Translations under genes and position numbers: made by a program
Shown: piece after piece, positions 1 through 9,256 of the stretch
How positions within the stretch are numbered: position 1 is the stretch's first letter
Layout: each line of letters starts with the position of its first letter
From: Clostridiaceae bacterium BL-3
Lineage (GTDB): Bacteria; Bacillota; Clostridia; Clostridiales; Clostridiaceae
Reading direction: 5' to 3'
Assembly (NCBI GenBank): GCA_902809985.1
Contig: CADDXC010000001.1
Location: 62,001-126,000 of the forward strand
DNA: 64,000 bases
Notes under the pieces: model-generated
What the model saw: only the letters and a program-made list of their open reading frames with translations
Databases searched by the model: none
Told to the model about the DNA's origin: nothing

Positions 1-996
1 TTTTAAATACGAAATAGGATATAAACCAGTGATTATATGTTTTTTCCCAAGCTTGTCTTTAATTAGTTTAGGATCGCCGTATTCAAACTGAATGTACGTA
101 TTCGTTGGGAGATCTTGTAAATAATCTAAGTATCTATCCCAGTTATCTTCACAGAAAATTCTGCAGTGAATTCCCATAGAAGCGTATTCATCAAGAAGTT
201 TCTTAAAACTTGGCCACCAGTACTTGGCAAAATATTTTTCTCTCATGAAGGTTGGCATATGAAGTGGAAGAAAAACATGACCATAATCTGATATTACAGA
301 AGGCATTCCTTTTTTCAACACAATTGGGTATAAAGCTTCACATGCATCTGCAACTTTTTGAGGCATTCTTCGAATATCCAGTGATATTCCTTTAAAACTT
401 CGAAGTTGATCTGCTAGAAAATCATAAGGTGCTTCAGTAAATCCACTGGACCCAGAGGGAGGACCTATATAATATCCATACTTTTCAATCATTTTTTTAA
501 CAATTGATCCAGTTATATTGTTGTCGTTATTGAAACCTAGAAATGCTTTCATAAAATTAGTCATCATATTTATCGGATCTTTTAAATTCAGAGCTTTATA
601 TTGCCTGGGAATTACTTTTTCCATAATACAATCTAAGGGCCTTTCTATCAAATAATCGTATTCATCTTCAAACATGCCGATTACTTCTGGATGTTGGAAA
701 AAACCATTGGATCCCATGACGAAAGATTGGGATTTTAATGTCTGATAATAGGATGGATATCTTAATGCTGACCCCATAGGTACTATATCTGAATATATTA
801 GAGGTACGATATTTTCAACAGCTTTTTCAATTATACTTGGATTCCATTGTGCTTCAATTAAATCTAAGCCACCTAATTTTGCTAATGTTTCAAAATTAAA
901 TGATACATTGATTGGAACTCTTTTTGGAATCTTATTGTCAAACACATCAATAAAATTTTGTGTTTTTTCTGCCTGTATTGATTTTATATTACTCAT
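1..996 (-). CDS. Uroporphyrinogen-decarboxylase-family (MtaA/MtbA-like) methyltransferase, 3' end cut by window
   Basis: The minus-strand frame opens at an ATG (996) and stays open for 332 codons to the window edge, so the C-terminus is missing. The start is preceded by GGTGAT at a suitable distance. The N-terminus (residues 1-60, with KIPKRVPINVSF) and a later H277-C278...C282 stretch (HCRIFCEDNW) look like the UroD superfamily branch that moves methyl groups between corrinoid proteins and acceptors, rather than haem-pathway HemE; I see no HemE signature. In methylotrophic and acetogenic anaerobes such enzymes work with a small corrinoid protein, and one is encoded divergently 360 bp away. 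The methyl donor (methanol, methylamine, methoxylated aromatic or other) cannot be read from the sequence. Family assignment fairly sure, substrate unknown. Confidence 0.75.
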   Translation of the reverse strand, partial: MSNIKSIQAEKTQNFIDVFDNKIPKRVPINVSFNFETLAKLGGLDLIEAQWNPSIIEKAVENIVPLIYSDIVPMGSALRYPSYYQTLKSQSFVMGSNGFFQHPEVIGMFEDEYDYLIERPLDCIMEKVIPRQYKALNLKDPINMMTNFMKAFLGFNNDNNITGSIVKKMIEKYGYYIGPPSGSSGFTEAPYDFLADQLRSFKGISLDIRRMPQKVADACEALYPIVLKKGMPSVISDYGHVFLPLHMPTFMREKYFAKYWWPSFKKLLDEYASMGIHCRIFCEDNWDRYLDYLQDLPTNTYIQFEYGDPKLIKDKLGKKHIITGLYPISYLK

Positions 997-1356
997 TTAC
1001 ATCACCAACCTAAAAATATTTTTAAAAATTTTTAATAAATGGATTTGAATTCTGTAAATTGTATTGTTTTATGAGAGGAAATTTTATAATTCAGATCTTG
1101 TATATACTAGTTATTTATAAGTTTATTATACATACGCATCTTTAATTTGTCAACGATTTCAATAAAATGAAAATTATAAATTTTATAAAAATAATATTAT
1201 TACTGAAAATTTGCTATTTATTTTTGTAGATCATATCGGAGTACTGACAAACTGAAAAATTAGATATATAATAAAATAAAATACACAGCTGCATAAGTAT
1301 TTCAATAAAAAGATGATTGAATAGAGACAATGTATTATGTATTGATGGAGGAAAAG
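997..1356. other. Divergent intergenic region between methyltransferase and corrinoid-protein genes
   Basis: This very AT-rich 360-bp spacer separates two divergent one-carbon genes and must hold both promoters. I find no hairpin terminator, riboswitch or clear -35/-10 pair that I would defend. The only firm signals are the ribosome-binding sites: GGTGAT just upstream of the minus gene, and GGAGG at 1347-1351 for the plus gene. Confidence 0.4.
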
Positions 1357-2028
1357 ATGCATAATTTAAGTGAATTGAAAAAATTGATCATAAAATATGT
1401 GGAACAGTTAGATGAAGAAAAGGTAATAAATCTGGCAGATGAAGCTTTGGATAAGGGAATGGATCCTATAACCTTGCTGGAAACTGTCAATACAGGTATG
1501 GAGAAAGTTGGGAAATTATACGAAAATAAAGATTACTATATAGCGGATTTAATACTTTCAGGACTTATTTTCAGAAATATCTTAGAACTGGATAAGATGA
1601 AAAAGTATTTTCTTCAAAATAAGGATAAGGGATTGGGAAAAGTAGTTTTAGGGACAGTAAAAGGTGATATTCATGATATTGGAAAGGATATTTTTAAAGG
1701 TATGCTGGAAGCTAATGGATTTGAGGTAATCGATTTAGGTGTAGATGTTCCAAAAGAAGAATTTGTGAAAGCAGTTAAGGAGAACAAACCGGATATCGTA
1801 GCTATGAGTGCGGCACTTACAAATACAATAGAAACAATGAGGGATGTGGTAAAGGCTTTTTTAAAAGCTGGGATAAGGGATAAAGTGAAGGTTATTGCAG
1901 GTGCCAATCATATGAATGCAGATATAAGTAAGTATATTGGAGCAGATGATTTTTCCAATGAGGCTTCTACTGGGACTAAAATATGTTTGAAATGGATGAA
2001 GGAAAAACAGATGAGGAGTAACAAGTAA
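1357..2028 (+). CDS. Corrinoid (B12-binding) methyl-carrier protein, MtaC/MtbC-like
   Basis: A 223-residue protein with the two-domain layout of methyltransferase cognate corrinoid proteins: a helical cap (about residues 1-90) and a Rossmann B12-binding domain (about 95-215). The cobalt-ligating motif DIHDIGKD is present with His106 as the lower axial ligand, followed by a GFEVIDLGVDV strand typical of the family. It should carry the methyl group between a substrate methyltransferase and an acceptor methyltransferase such as the UroD-family enzyme at 1-996. An upstream in-frame ATG at 1330 would add nine residues, but GGAGG at 1347-1351 sits five bases before the 1357 ATG, so 1357 is preferred. 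The stop overlaps the next start by one base (TAATG), so it is translationally linked to the GntR gene. Confidence 0.88.
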   Translation: MHNLSELKKLIIKYVEQLDEEKVINLADEALDKGMDPITLLETVNTGMEKVGKLYENKDYYIADLILSGLIFRNILELDKMKKYFLQNKDKGLGKVVLGTVKGDIHDIGKDIFKGMLEANGFEVIDLGVDVPKEEFVKAVKENKPDIVAMSAALTNTIETMRDVVKAFLKAGIRDKVKVIAGANHMNADISKYIGADDFSNEASTGTKICLKWMKEKQMRSNK

Positions 2029-2726
2029 TGAAGAATCCAATATATATTAAGATTGTCGAGGATATACGAAGTGAAATTAGCAGCGGCGGGCTGAATCCAG
2101 GCGATGCTTTGCCTTCTGAAACGTCTTTGTGTAGTGAATATGACACCAGCCGAATGACAGTGAGGAAGGGACTTTCTATTTTATCGAATGAGGGCTATAT
2201 ATATTCCGTTCCAGGGAAGGGCTATTTTGTAAAAAAGCCGGATTACAATAAATATATTTTTGCCTATGACGAAATGAGCAATTTAATTAACAATGTGGAT
2301 AAAACAAAACTTTTGTCTGTGGACATCATACTTCCTGATGAAAAATTAGCCGGCAGTCTCCAGATCAGCGAGAGTAAGAAGGTTGTCATGATCCGGAGAC
2401 TATTTTATACTGAAGGAGAACCTATGGCCTATGATATAAAATATCTTTTGTATAAAAGAGGAGTTCCAATTGTGGAGAATGAAATCAAAAATGCAACTTT
2501 CCCGGAAATGATATCCGATAGGACTTCTCTCTATGATTTAAACAAGGAACTTATCATATATGCCAAAATTCCGGAAGAAAAGATGAAAAAATTGCTTCAC
2601 ATACAGAATAAAATTGCCTTGCTTGTAGTAGAGCAAAAATTATACGATATTGAAGATAAACCCATTGGACTTGGAATAACTTATTTTCGTGGGGATTATA
2701 TCAAATTGCATGGAGTAAGTAAATAG
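2028..2726 (+). CDS. GntR-family transcriptional regulator with UTRA ligand domain
   Basis: A 232-residue HutC-type regulator. Residues 1-75 form the GntR winged helix-turn-helix (SRMTVRKGLSILSNEGYI, then the wing VPGKGYFV). Residues about 85-230 look like a UTRA effector domain (MIRRLFYTEGEPMAYDIKYL). It overlaps the corrinoid gene stop by one base and so belongs to that operon; by position it should control the corrinoid/methyltransferase module in response to a small molecule, probably the methylated substrate or a product. The effector is not deducible. Operator not identified. Confidence 0.85.
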   Translation: MKNPIYIKIVEDIRSEISSGGLNPGDALPSETSLCSEYDTSRMTVRKGLSILSNEGYIYSVPGKGYFVKKPDYNKYIFAYDEMSNLINNVDKTKLLSVDIILPDEKLAGSLQISESKKVVMIRRLFYTEGEPMAYDIKYLLYKRGVPIVENEIKNATFPEMISDRTSLYDLNKELIIYAKIPEEKMKKLLHIQNKIALLVVEQKLYDIEDKPIGLGITYFRGDYIKLHGVSK

Positions 2727-2748
2727 TTGGAAAAGGGGGATATTTAAA

Positions 2749-3459
2749 ATGAATACCTTGATCGTAGCTTGTCAAACTATTGAAGATGAATTGAATAAAG
2801 CAATAGGTGAGATTGGGTGTAATTATCCGGTATTATGGATAAAATCTGGTCTTCATCTACAACCTGATTCTCTAAAAGAGTGTCTTCAGTGTGAACTGGA
2901 TCATATATCCAATGTGGAGCAGGTTATTTTGGCCTTTGGATACTGTGGAAATGCCATAATTGGGCTTAAACCTCCAACATACCGCATGATTTTTCCACGG
3001 GTGGACGATTGCATTACACTGCTTCTGGGATCCTGCAAAAGACGTAATGAGCTGTCTGGTGATGGCGGAACCTATTTTTTGACTAAAGGCTGGCTGGAAT
3101 CTGAGAGGAATATATGGATTGAGTATCAAGAAGCGGTGAAGCGCTATGGAAGGGAAAAGGCAGAAAAAATTTACAGTATAGTTTTCAAGCATTACCAGAA
3201 ATTAGGGGTTATAAAAACCGGAGCCTATGAACTTGAAAACTACCTGGAAAAAACGAAAAAGATAGCGAGTGAATTGAAATTACAATACGAAGTTTTACCG
3301 GGAACAATTGAATACATCAAGAAGCTTCTGACGGGACCATGGGATCCCAGGGAGTTCATAACTATAAATCCAGGTGAAACTGTTACAATGGAACATATTT
3401 ATGATGTGGATGGGCAGCTTTCAAAGAGTGATCAGTGTACAATTGACAGTAAACTATAA
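2749..3459 (+). CDS. DUF1638 domain protein linked to corrinoid methyltransferase genes
   Basis: A 236-residue protein that I recognise as DUF1638 (N-terminal TLIVACQTIEDELNKAIG, central LAFGYCGNAIIGLK and FPRVDDCITLLLGS). Genes of this family often sit beside corrinoid proteins and methyltransferases in methanogens and acetogens; no biochemical function is established to my knowledge. Conserved Cys and His/Asp residues (ACQ, YCGN, DDC) would allow metal or thiol chemistry, but that is inference. It lies 22 bp after the GntR gene behind a strong AAAAGGGGGA ribosome-binding site, in the same operon. It converges on nrdJ with only 27 bp between them. Confidence 0.75.
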   Translation: MNTLIVACQTIEDELNKAIGEIGCNYPVLWIKSGLHLQPDSLKECLQCELDHISNVEQVILAFGYCGNAIIGLKPPTYRMIFPRVDDCITLLLGSCKRRNELSGDGGTYFLTKGWLESERNIWIEYQEAVKRYGREKAEKIYSIVFKHYQKLGVIKTGAYELENYLEKTKKIASELKLQYEVLPGTIEYIKKLLTGPWDPREFITINPGETVTMEHIYDVDGQLSKSDQCTIDSKL

Positions 3460-3488
3460 GCAGCTGATAGTAGAAATACTGGCTGCTT
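3458..3488. terminator. Probable bidirectional terminator between DUF1638 gene and nrdJ
   Basis: Arms AAGCAGC (3458-3464) and GCTGCTT (3482-3488) enclose a second small stem AGTA/TACT closed by GAAA. It sits exactly at the convergent gene junction and overlaps both stop codons. There is no long T-run, so termination efficiency is uncertain. Confidence 0.4.
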
Positions 3489-6400
3489 AACTGCAGCCAG
3501 TAGTGGAACCACAGTCCAGACAAACCATGCAGGTTCCGTTTCTAACCATTCTGGTGCTGGAACAATTAGGACAGGTTGAACCATATATTCTTTCACCGTC
3601 TATTTTTTTTGTCTTGATTTCAGTGGTACTGATTTTACCGGAATTTAATTCAGTGGAGGAGCTGCCTAAAATCAAGCTGTCCTTATCATAATTTTCAGGT
3701 TTAACCTGGCATCGGGAAAAATCTCCAAGTTCTATATCTATTATTTTACTTATGAGATCTGATATAGAGGATACGTATTTTATATAAGGATGCTTTTGGA
3801 CAAATCCATAGGGCTCATATTTTTGACCGCGCAGCATTCTGGATATATCCTGGGGTGGAACATGGTATTGGAGCATCACTGATATTGCCTTGGATAGGGA
3901 ATTTAAAAGCCCCATTATTATAGTACCCTCTCTGTCTGTAGTTATATATATTTCAGATATATCTCCATTTGAGGATCTGTTTACGGTAGTGTATATTTTT
4001 ACGTCATCTATTTGTGCAGGATGGGTGGTTCCCCTGCGGATTCCTATGAGTTTATCACGCTTTGAATATTTTACTCCTTTTTGTAGACTTTTGGCTCTGA
4101 TTAAAAGCTGCTTATAAGTTAAATCTTCAAGTTTTATATTGTCTGAAGCAGATAAATTTGTATTCAGAGGCTGGGCTGCTTTAGAAGAATCCCTATATAG
4201 GGTAATGCCCTTGATGCCCAGTTTCCAGGAGGATAAAATTACATCCTTAAAATCCTGTATGGAGGCGCTTTTAGGTAAGTTCACAGTTTTCGACACTGAA
4301 CCGGATATAAGTGGGGTTATAGAAGCCACCATCTTTACATGTCCCATGGGATCGATATATCTTTCGCCGCTGCCGCATTTATTTGACGTGTCGAATATAG
4401 CAAGGTGTTCATCTTTTAAGTGTGGAGCTCCTTCTATTTTTCCATCTAGTATCTTTTCATAAGTGAAATCGTCTTTGGTTATAGTTTCCTTTTCAAGTAC
4501 ATAGGACAATATATCCTCTATCTGTTCTTTGGCATAACCCAGTTTTTTTAATGCTAGAGTTATTACCGGGTTTATAATTGTCATAAATCCGCCGCCGGAT
4601 AATTTCTTGTAGACAATATGGCTGAAAAATGGCTCTATTGAAGTAGCACCGCAGTCCATGGCAAAGGATATAGTACCTGTAGGAGCTATGACTGTAACCT
4701 GGGCATTTCTGTAGCCAAATTTGTCTCCGCTTTTAAGAGCATTTATCCAGCAGTTTTTTAATGTATCCCCTATATATGATAAATTTTCTTTCTTTAAGAG
4801 TTCATGCTCTACTTTCAAGGGAGTATAATTTAATCCTTCAAATTCATTCGAAAAGTTGTATCCCATGCTTTTTGAAAGTGACTCCATGTTTATGGAAGCT
4901 GCCCGGGCATGATTCCTCATTACTCTCATCATATACGGTTTATTTATTTGAAACTTTTCAAAAGGGCCTATCTCTTTTGCTATTAGAGAGGATACATAAT
5001 AGGATTGACCTGTAAGTATTCCTACCAGCGAGGCTGCCAATGTTCTGGCCTCATTTGAATCATAAGGATAACCCATGACCATGAATAATGATGCTATATT
5101 TGATATACCGAGGCCTGTAGTTCTGAAGAGGTGGGTTTTCCTAGCTATATCTGCGGTGGGAAACTGTCCCCAATGTATGGAGGATTCGAGAATCAGCTGG
5201 ACTAAACCAATTATATGTAAATATCCTTTCAGGTCAAAGGTATTTTTGTTTGCATTGTAAAATCTGTATATATTTATGGATGCCAAATTGCAGGAAGTAT
5301 CATCCAAAAAGGCATACTCACCACAGGGATTCGTGGAATTAATCATATTATAGGCTGCATTTACCTTTCCGTCTTCTCCTGCAGGACATGTGTGCCAGGC
5401 GTTGAAAGTGTCACTGAATTGGGGAGCTGGATCTGCACATTTCCAGGCACAGGTATTAAAGGTGTCCCAGATTTCTTTTACTTTTACTGTTTTTGTAATT
5501 TTGGGATCAATTCTACCAGTGAGATTGATTATTTCATCAGGATTTACCTTTAATCTATCGACTTTGGACATAAAGCTGTTTGAAAATCTTACAGAATTAT
5601 TGCTGTTTTGTCCTGAGACAGTTTCATAAGCCTCACCGTCTAAATCTGTATCATATCCCATTTTGCCGAGGGCTCTCACTTTATCTTCTTCCTTTGATTT
5701 CCAGGTTATAAAATCCATGATCTCAGGATGATTTACATCCAAACATACCATTTTGGCAGCTCTTCTTGTAGTACCTCCTGATTTGATAGCTCCTGCATTT
5801 CTGTCCAATGCCTTTAAGAAACTCATGAGCCCTGAGGAAGAACCGCCTCCGGATAATTTTTCACCCTTTGCCCTTATAGTAGAAAAATTGGTACCAGTTC
5901 CTGAACCGCCCTTAAATAGTTTTGTCTCTGTTACGAATTGATCTGATATGGAATGCGGACCTAAAAGTTTATCTTCGATAGATAGTATAAAACATGCAGA
6001 AGCCTGGGTTCTAGTATAGCTGTCTTCACATTCCATTACTTTGCCCAGCGTGTCATCGAAATAGTAACTTCCCTGTTTTACACCGCTTATACCATAGGAC
6101 AGTTTAAGCCCCGTATTAAACCATTGAGGGGAGTTAGGGGCGTACATTTGATTTAAAAGTGCATATACACATTCATCATAAAAAATAGAACCTTCTTTTT
6201 CTGTCTTTATAAGCCCCTCGTCTTTTAAAGATTCACACCAGAAACTTACCATTCTATGGGCGACGGATTTCATACTGTTCTCATAACCTAGTTTTCCTGG
6301 AACGCCAGCTTTTCTAAAATATTTAGAAGCTATTATGTCACAGGCATTTTGAGAATACTGTTCTGGAAATTCTAGATTTTTCATGTCTACCAAAACTTTG

Positions 6401-6528
6401 TGGGTCTTATGATCTTTTAAAAATACGTCTGTTTTTTTCCATTTGAATAGATCATATACGGTTTTATTACTGTCATTTTCAAGAGATTTTGTATAATATC
6501 TTTTAAACAAGTCCTTTATACTATCCAA
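3487..6528 (-). CDS. nrdJ: Adenosylcobalamin-dependent (class II) ribonucleotide reductase
   Basis: A 1013-residue class II RNR that makes deoxyribonucleotides from ribonucleotides using B12 instead of oxygen or a glycyl radical, so it works with or without air. Visible signatures are the substrate/effector loop FKGGSGTGTNFS, the active-site segment NPCGEYAFLDDTSCNLAS, and the barrel element VTVIAPTGTISFAMDCG. The C-terminal 30 residues form a Cys-rich zinc-ribbon-like tail (CPNC...CMVCLDCGSTTGCS) that probably carries the shuttle cysteines. Length fits the long clostridial form. It is monocistronic, convergent with the DUF1638 gene, and has an NrdR-box pair about 80-125 bp upstream of the start, so NrdR repression by dATP/ATP status is likely. 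Confidence 0.95.
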   Translation of the reverse strand: MDSIKDLFKRYYTKSLENDSNKTVYDLFKWKKTDVFLKDHKTHKVLVDMKNLEFPEQYSQNACDIIASKYFRKAGVPGKLGYENSMKSVAHRMVSFWCESLKDEGLIKTEKEGSIFYDECVYALLNQMYAPNSPQWFNTGLKLSYGISGVKQGSYYFDDTLGKVMECEDSYTRTQASACFILSIEDKLLGPHSISDQFVTETKLFKGGSGTGTNFSTIRAKGEKLSGGGSSSGLMSFLKALDRNAGAIKSGGTTRRAAKMVCLDVNHPEIMDFITWKSKEEDKVRALGKMGYDTDLDGEAYETVSGQNSNNSVRFSNSFMSKVDRLKVNPDEIINLTGRIDPKITKTVKVKEIWDTFNTCAWKCADPAPQFSDTFNAWHTCPAGEDGKVNAAYNMINSTNPCGEYAFLDDTSCNLASINIYRFYNANKNTFDLKGYLHIIGLVQLILESSIHWGQFPTADIARKTHLFRTTGLGISNIASLFMVMGYPYDSNEARTLAASLVGILTGQSYYVSSLIAKEIGPFEKFQINKPYMMRVMRNHARAASINMESLSKSMGYNFSNEFEGLNYTPLKVEHELLKKENLSYIGDTLKNCWINALKSGDKFGYRNAQVTVIAPTGTISFAMDCGATSIEPFFSHIVYKKLSGGGFMTIINPVITLALKKLGYAKEQIEDILSYVLEKETITKDDFTYEKILDGKIEGAPHLKDEHLAIFDTSNKCGSGERYIDPMGHVKMVASITPLISGSVSKTVNLPKSASIQDFKDVILSSWKLGIKGITLYRDSSKAAQPLNTNLSASDNIKLEDLTYKQLLIRAKSLQKGVKYSKRDKLIGIRRGTTHPAQIDDVKIYTTVNRSSNGDISEIYITTDREGTIIMGLLNSLSKAISVMLQYHVPPQDISRMLRGQKYEPYGFVQKHPYIKYVSSISDLISKIIDIELGDFSRCQVKPENYDKDSLILGSSSTELNSGKISTTEIKTKKIDGERIYGSTCPNCSSTRMVRNGTCMVCLDCGSTTGCS

Positions 6529-6606
6529 TTACAACCTACCTCCAATTTAATATATGAGCTCATTGTGTTAAAATTATATATCTTGTGTGTGTATTAAAAA
6601 AATAAC

Positions 6607-6658
6607 TACTATATATAGTATTAATTAAGATAAATAAGTACTATATATAGTGCTTATT
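6607..6658 (-). promoter_or_regulatory. Paired NrdR-box-like operator upstream of nrdJ
   Basis: Two copies of the palindrome TACTATATATAGTR lie at 6607-6620 (perfect) and 6639-6652, with start points 32 bp apart, about three helical turns. The second is extended by AATAAG/CTTATT flanks, giving a 26-bp dyad (6633-6658). NrdR boxes are known as pairs of about 16-bp palindromes of type CWATATWTWGTG spaced near 31-33 bp before RNR genes, and this fits. nrdR itself is not in the window. The whole 6529-6859 spacer holds otherwise only AT-rich promoter DNA for nrdJ and the divergent gene at 6860. Confidence 0.7.
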
Positions 6659-6859
6659 TATTATATTATATATTTCATAAAAGTTCAATTTATATTATAT
6701 GTCATTTTCCACTGTGATTTTTAAATAGATTGTATTTTATGAGGTTATTTTAGTTTTATTATTATAAATAAACTTATGGATCATTTTAACGTTTAACTAA
6801 AAATAGTTTATAATTAATATCAGAATATAGTTTATACAAGGCGAAGGAGATTAAGTCAT

Positions 6860-7381
6860 ATGATAAGAAAATTTAAAAATTACATGCCGGAAATAGGAAA
6901 AAACTGCTTTATAGCAGACAATGCAGAGATTATAGGAAAAGTTAAAATTTATGAAGATGCAAATATATGGTTTGGAGCTGTGCTAAGAGGTGATGTAAAT
7001 TATATATATGTGGGAAAGGGAAGCAATGTACAGGATAATTGCACTTTTCATACTAGTGAGGGGATGAATCCTATAGAAATAGGAGAATATGTTACTGTAG
7101 GGCATAATGCGATAATACACGGAGGCAAAGTTGGAAAATACTCTTTAATTGGTATGGGTTCCATAATATTAGATAATGCAGAGATAGGTGAATATACTAT
7201 TATAGGAGCAGGAAGCCTTGTAACTAAGAATAAAAAAATACCTTCTGGAGTGATGTGCATGGGTTCTCCCGCAAAAGTTGTGAGAGAGCTTACAGAGGAG
7301 GAGAAAGAATTCCTTAGAAATTCTGCAAAAGGCTATATCATAGAGGCCGAAAACTATAAGCAATATGTTATTAGGGAGTAA
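6860..7381 (+). CDS. Gamma-carbonic-anhydrase-family left-handed beta-helix protein (YrdA/PaaY-like)
   Basis: A 173-residue hexapeptide-repeat protein. The repeats (IGKVKIYEDANIWFGAVLRGD, then VGHNAIIHGG and IGMGSIILDNAEIG) build a left-handed beta-helix trimer, and the His residues of DNCTFHTSEG and GHNAIIHG are the usual metal ligands of the gamma-CA/YrdA family. Many members are carbonic anhydrases or close relatives of unproved activity; CO2/bicarbonate interconversion would suit an acetogen. Strong GAAGGAGA ribosome-binding site before the ATG. It is divergent from nrdJ and likely transcribed alone or with the peptidase gene 76 bp downstream. Confidence 0.85.
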   Translation: MIRKFKNYMPEIGKNCFIADNAEIIGKVKIYEDANIWFGAVLRGDVNYIYVGKGSNVQDNCTFHTSEGMNPIEIGEYVTVGHNAIIHGGKVGKYSLIGMGSIILDNAEIGEYTIIGAGSLVTKNKKIPSGVMCMGSPAKVVRELTEEEKEFLRNSAKGYIIEAENYKQYVIRE

Positions 7382-7457
7382 ATTGCGTAAAATATATATC
7401 ACTTATTTTATAAATAAAGTATAGAATATAGTGTCAATAATATTTGGAGAGTGTATA

Positions 7458-8729
7458 ATGCCGAACTTCAAATTGGGTTCTAGAGGAAGCCAGGTAATGC
7501 AGATACAGGCAACTTTGAAAAAGATAGGCTACGATCCTGGACCTATAGATGGAATATATGGTATACAAACTGAACAGGCTGTCAGAAATTTTCAGAGAAA
7601 TAATGGACTGATACAGGACGGAATAATAGGGCCGGACACTTATAGGGTACTGCATAGCTTTATATTGGGATATGACAATTATATTATTAAGCCAGGGGAT
7701 ACGTTATACGGCATAAGTAGAAAATATGGAACTCAGGTTTATAAAATAATAACGGCCAATCCACTCATAGAGCCCTTGGGCCTAATTCCGGGGAATACAA
7801 TTAAAGTGCCCTACAGCACAGATGTGGTGGATACAAACATATATTATACTTATGATGTACTGGAGACAGATCTTATGGGGCTTAAAGGTAGATATCCCTT
7901 TATAACTGTAGGTAGTGCTGGTGAAAGTGTTCTTGGAAGGCAGCTGCATTATGTGAGACTTGGGGTAGGGGGTAATCAAGTATCTTATAATGGTTCCCAC
8001 CATGCTTTGGAGTGGATAACAACACCTCTTTTAATGAAGTTTATAGAAAATTTTGCCAGAGCCTATTCGGAAGGGGAAAATATAAGAGGATATAATATAG
8101 GAGATATATGGAGCAGGAGCAGTATATATATAGTTCCTATGGTTAACCCTGATGGAGTAGATCTTGTTTTGAATGGATTAGCTAGAGATAACCCCTATTA
8201 TTATGAGCTTATAAGGTGGAATAGAGGTAGTGCTGATTTTTCTAGAGATTGGGAAGCAAATAACAGGGGAGTTGATCTCAATCATAATTATAATGCAAAC
8301 TGGCAGCTCTCAAAGGAATCCGAGCCTTCCTACGGTGTGTACGGTCCAGGACCTACCAGATATTCAGGGCCTTATGCTGAATCAGAGCCAGAAACCAGGA
8401 CAATGGTCAATTTCACAAATAATCATGATTTTAGGTTGGTACTGGCGTATCACAGTCAGGGACAGGTTATTTACTGGCAATATAATGCTTTGACTCCTCC
8501 AGAGTCGAGGAGAATAGCAGAGTTGTTCTCTGAAGTGAGCGGATACAGGCTGGAAGAAACTACTGGTATAGCATCCTATTCGGGATACAAGGATTGGTTT
8601 ATACAGGATCACGGAAAGCCTGGCTTTACTATAGAAGTGGGTAGAGGGATTAATCCTCTCCCTATAAATCAGTTTGATCAAATATACAATGAAAATGAAG
8701 AACTTCTTCTTCTAGCTTCAGTTATATAG
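7458..8729 (+). CDS. Peptidoglycan-binding/LysM M14 carboxypeptidase (gamma-D-glutamyl-diaminoacid endopeptidase type)
   Basis: A 423-residue modular wall hydrolase. Residues 1-65 are a PG_binding_1 domain (GSRGSQVMQIQATLKKIGYD ... DGIIGP), about 72-116 a LysM (IIKPGDTLYGISRKYG), and about 130-420 an M14 zinc peptidase with HxxE ligands H182/E185, third ligand H332 (LAYHSQG) and catalytic E393 (FTIEVGRG). It resembles Bacillus ENP1, which cuts peptidoglycan stem peptides during sporulation or recycling. There is no clear signal peptide, as for forespore or mother-cell enzymes of this type. The start at 7458 is chosen because GGAGAG (7446-7451) precedes it; an in-frame 7431 start lacks a site. 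Confidence 0.9.
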   Translation: MPNFKLGSRGSQVMQIQATLKKIGYDPGPIDGIYGIQTEQAVRNFQRNNGLIQDGIIGPDTYRVLHSFILGYDNYIIKPGDTLYGISRKYGTQVYKIITANPLIEPLGLIPGNTIKVPYSTDVVDTNIYYTYDVLETDLMGLKGRYPFITVGSAGESVLGRQLHYVRLGVGGNQVSYNGSHHALEWITTPLLMKFIENFARAYSEGENIRGYNIGDIWSRSSIYIVPMVNPDGVDLVLNGLARDNPYYYELIRWNRGSADFSRDWEANNRGVDLNHNYNANWQLSKESEPSYGVYGPGPTRYSGPYAESEPETRTMVNFTNNHDFRLVLAYHSQGQVIYWQYNALTPPESRRIAELFSEVSGYRLEETTGIASYSGYKDWFIQDHGKPGFTIEVGRGINPLPINQFDQIYNENEELLLLASVI

Positions 8730-8833
8730 CAATTTTATTAAATAGTAAAGAGTTAAGGGCAGTGGATGGTTTTAGATCTTCTGGTATTAATATAAAAAGA
8801 TTATCTGAAGCTCTGAACTCTGGACTAGTGACT

Positions 8834-9256
8834 CTATTTATATATGTCTACCAGAAGGCCGCTTATGTCATCTATAGTAGCGGCCACATCCAGATTTGAT
8901 TTTTGATCGTTTATAAGAGCCTCAGTGAGCTCTTCTAATTTCTTATCTATAGTATCCACTGTTATAAAGTACTGTGTCTGCCAAAAACTTATATCTTTTT
9001 TTACATTGTACATATATTTTAAAACGGATTCCAAATATTCTTTTATTATCTTTTTATAAATTTTAACATCTGAATAGCATTTTGTTATAGATAATCTGTT
9101 TCCTCTTTTTTTGATTTCATCAAACATATTTTTAAGCTGCTCTTCTGATTTTTTTTCCATCTGAGAGTTGAAGCTTTGGGAAAAATCTTTTTTTACTTTT
9201 ATATTTTTGTTGTTTGAGGAAGGAGAAGAAGCTCTTCCAATTCTAGAAATTTCCAT
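8834..9256 (-). CDS. YaaR family protein (DUF327)
   Basis: A 140-residue, mostly helical, basic protein matching the YaaR/DUF327 family: a low-complexity N-terminus (SSPSSNNKNIKVKKD), then FSQSFNSQMEKKSEEQLKNM and the conserved YFITVDTIDKKLEELTEAL near the C-terminus. Function is not established; in Firmicutes it is often near DNA-replication or tmk/holB genes, but not here. Strong GGAGGTGC ribosome-binding site. It converges with the M14 peptidase gene across a 104-bp spacer in which I see no convincing terminator. Confidence 0.8.
   Translation of the reverse strand: MEISRIGRASSPSSNNKNIKVKKDFSQSFNSQMEKKSEEQLKNMFDEIKKRGNRLSITKCYSDVKIYKKIIKEYLESVLKYMYNVKKDISFWQTQYFITVDTIDKKLEELTEALINDQKSNLDVAATIDDISGLLVDIYK

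Noticed and set aside
8730-8833. Terminator between the M14 peptidase gene and yaaR
   Set aside because: Only short, weak complementarities were seen; nothing that could be defended.
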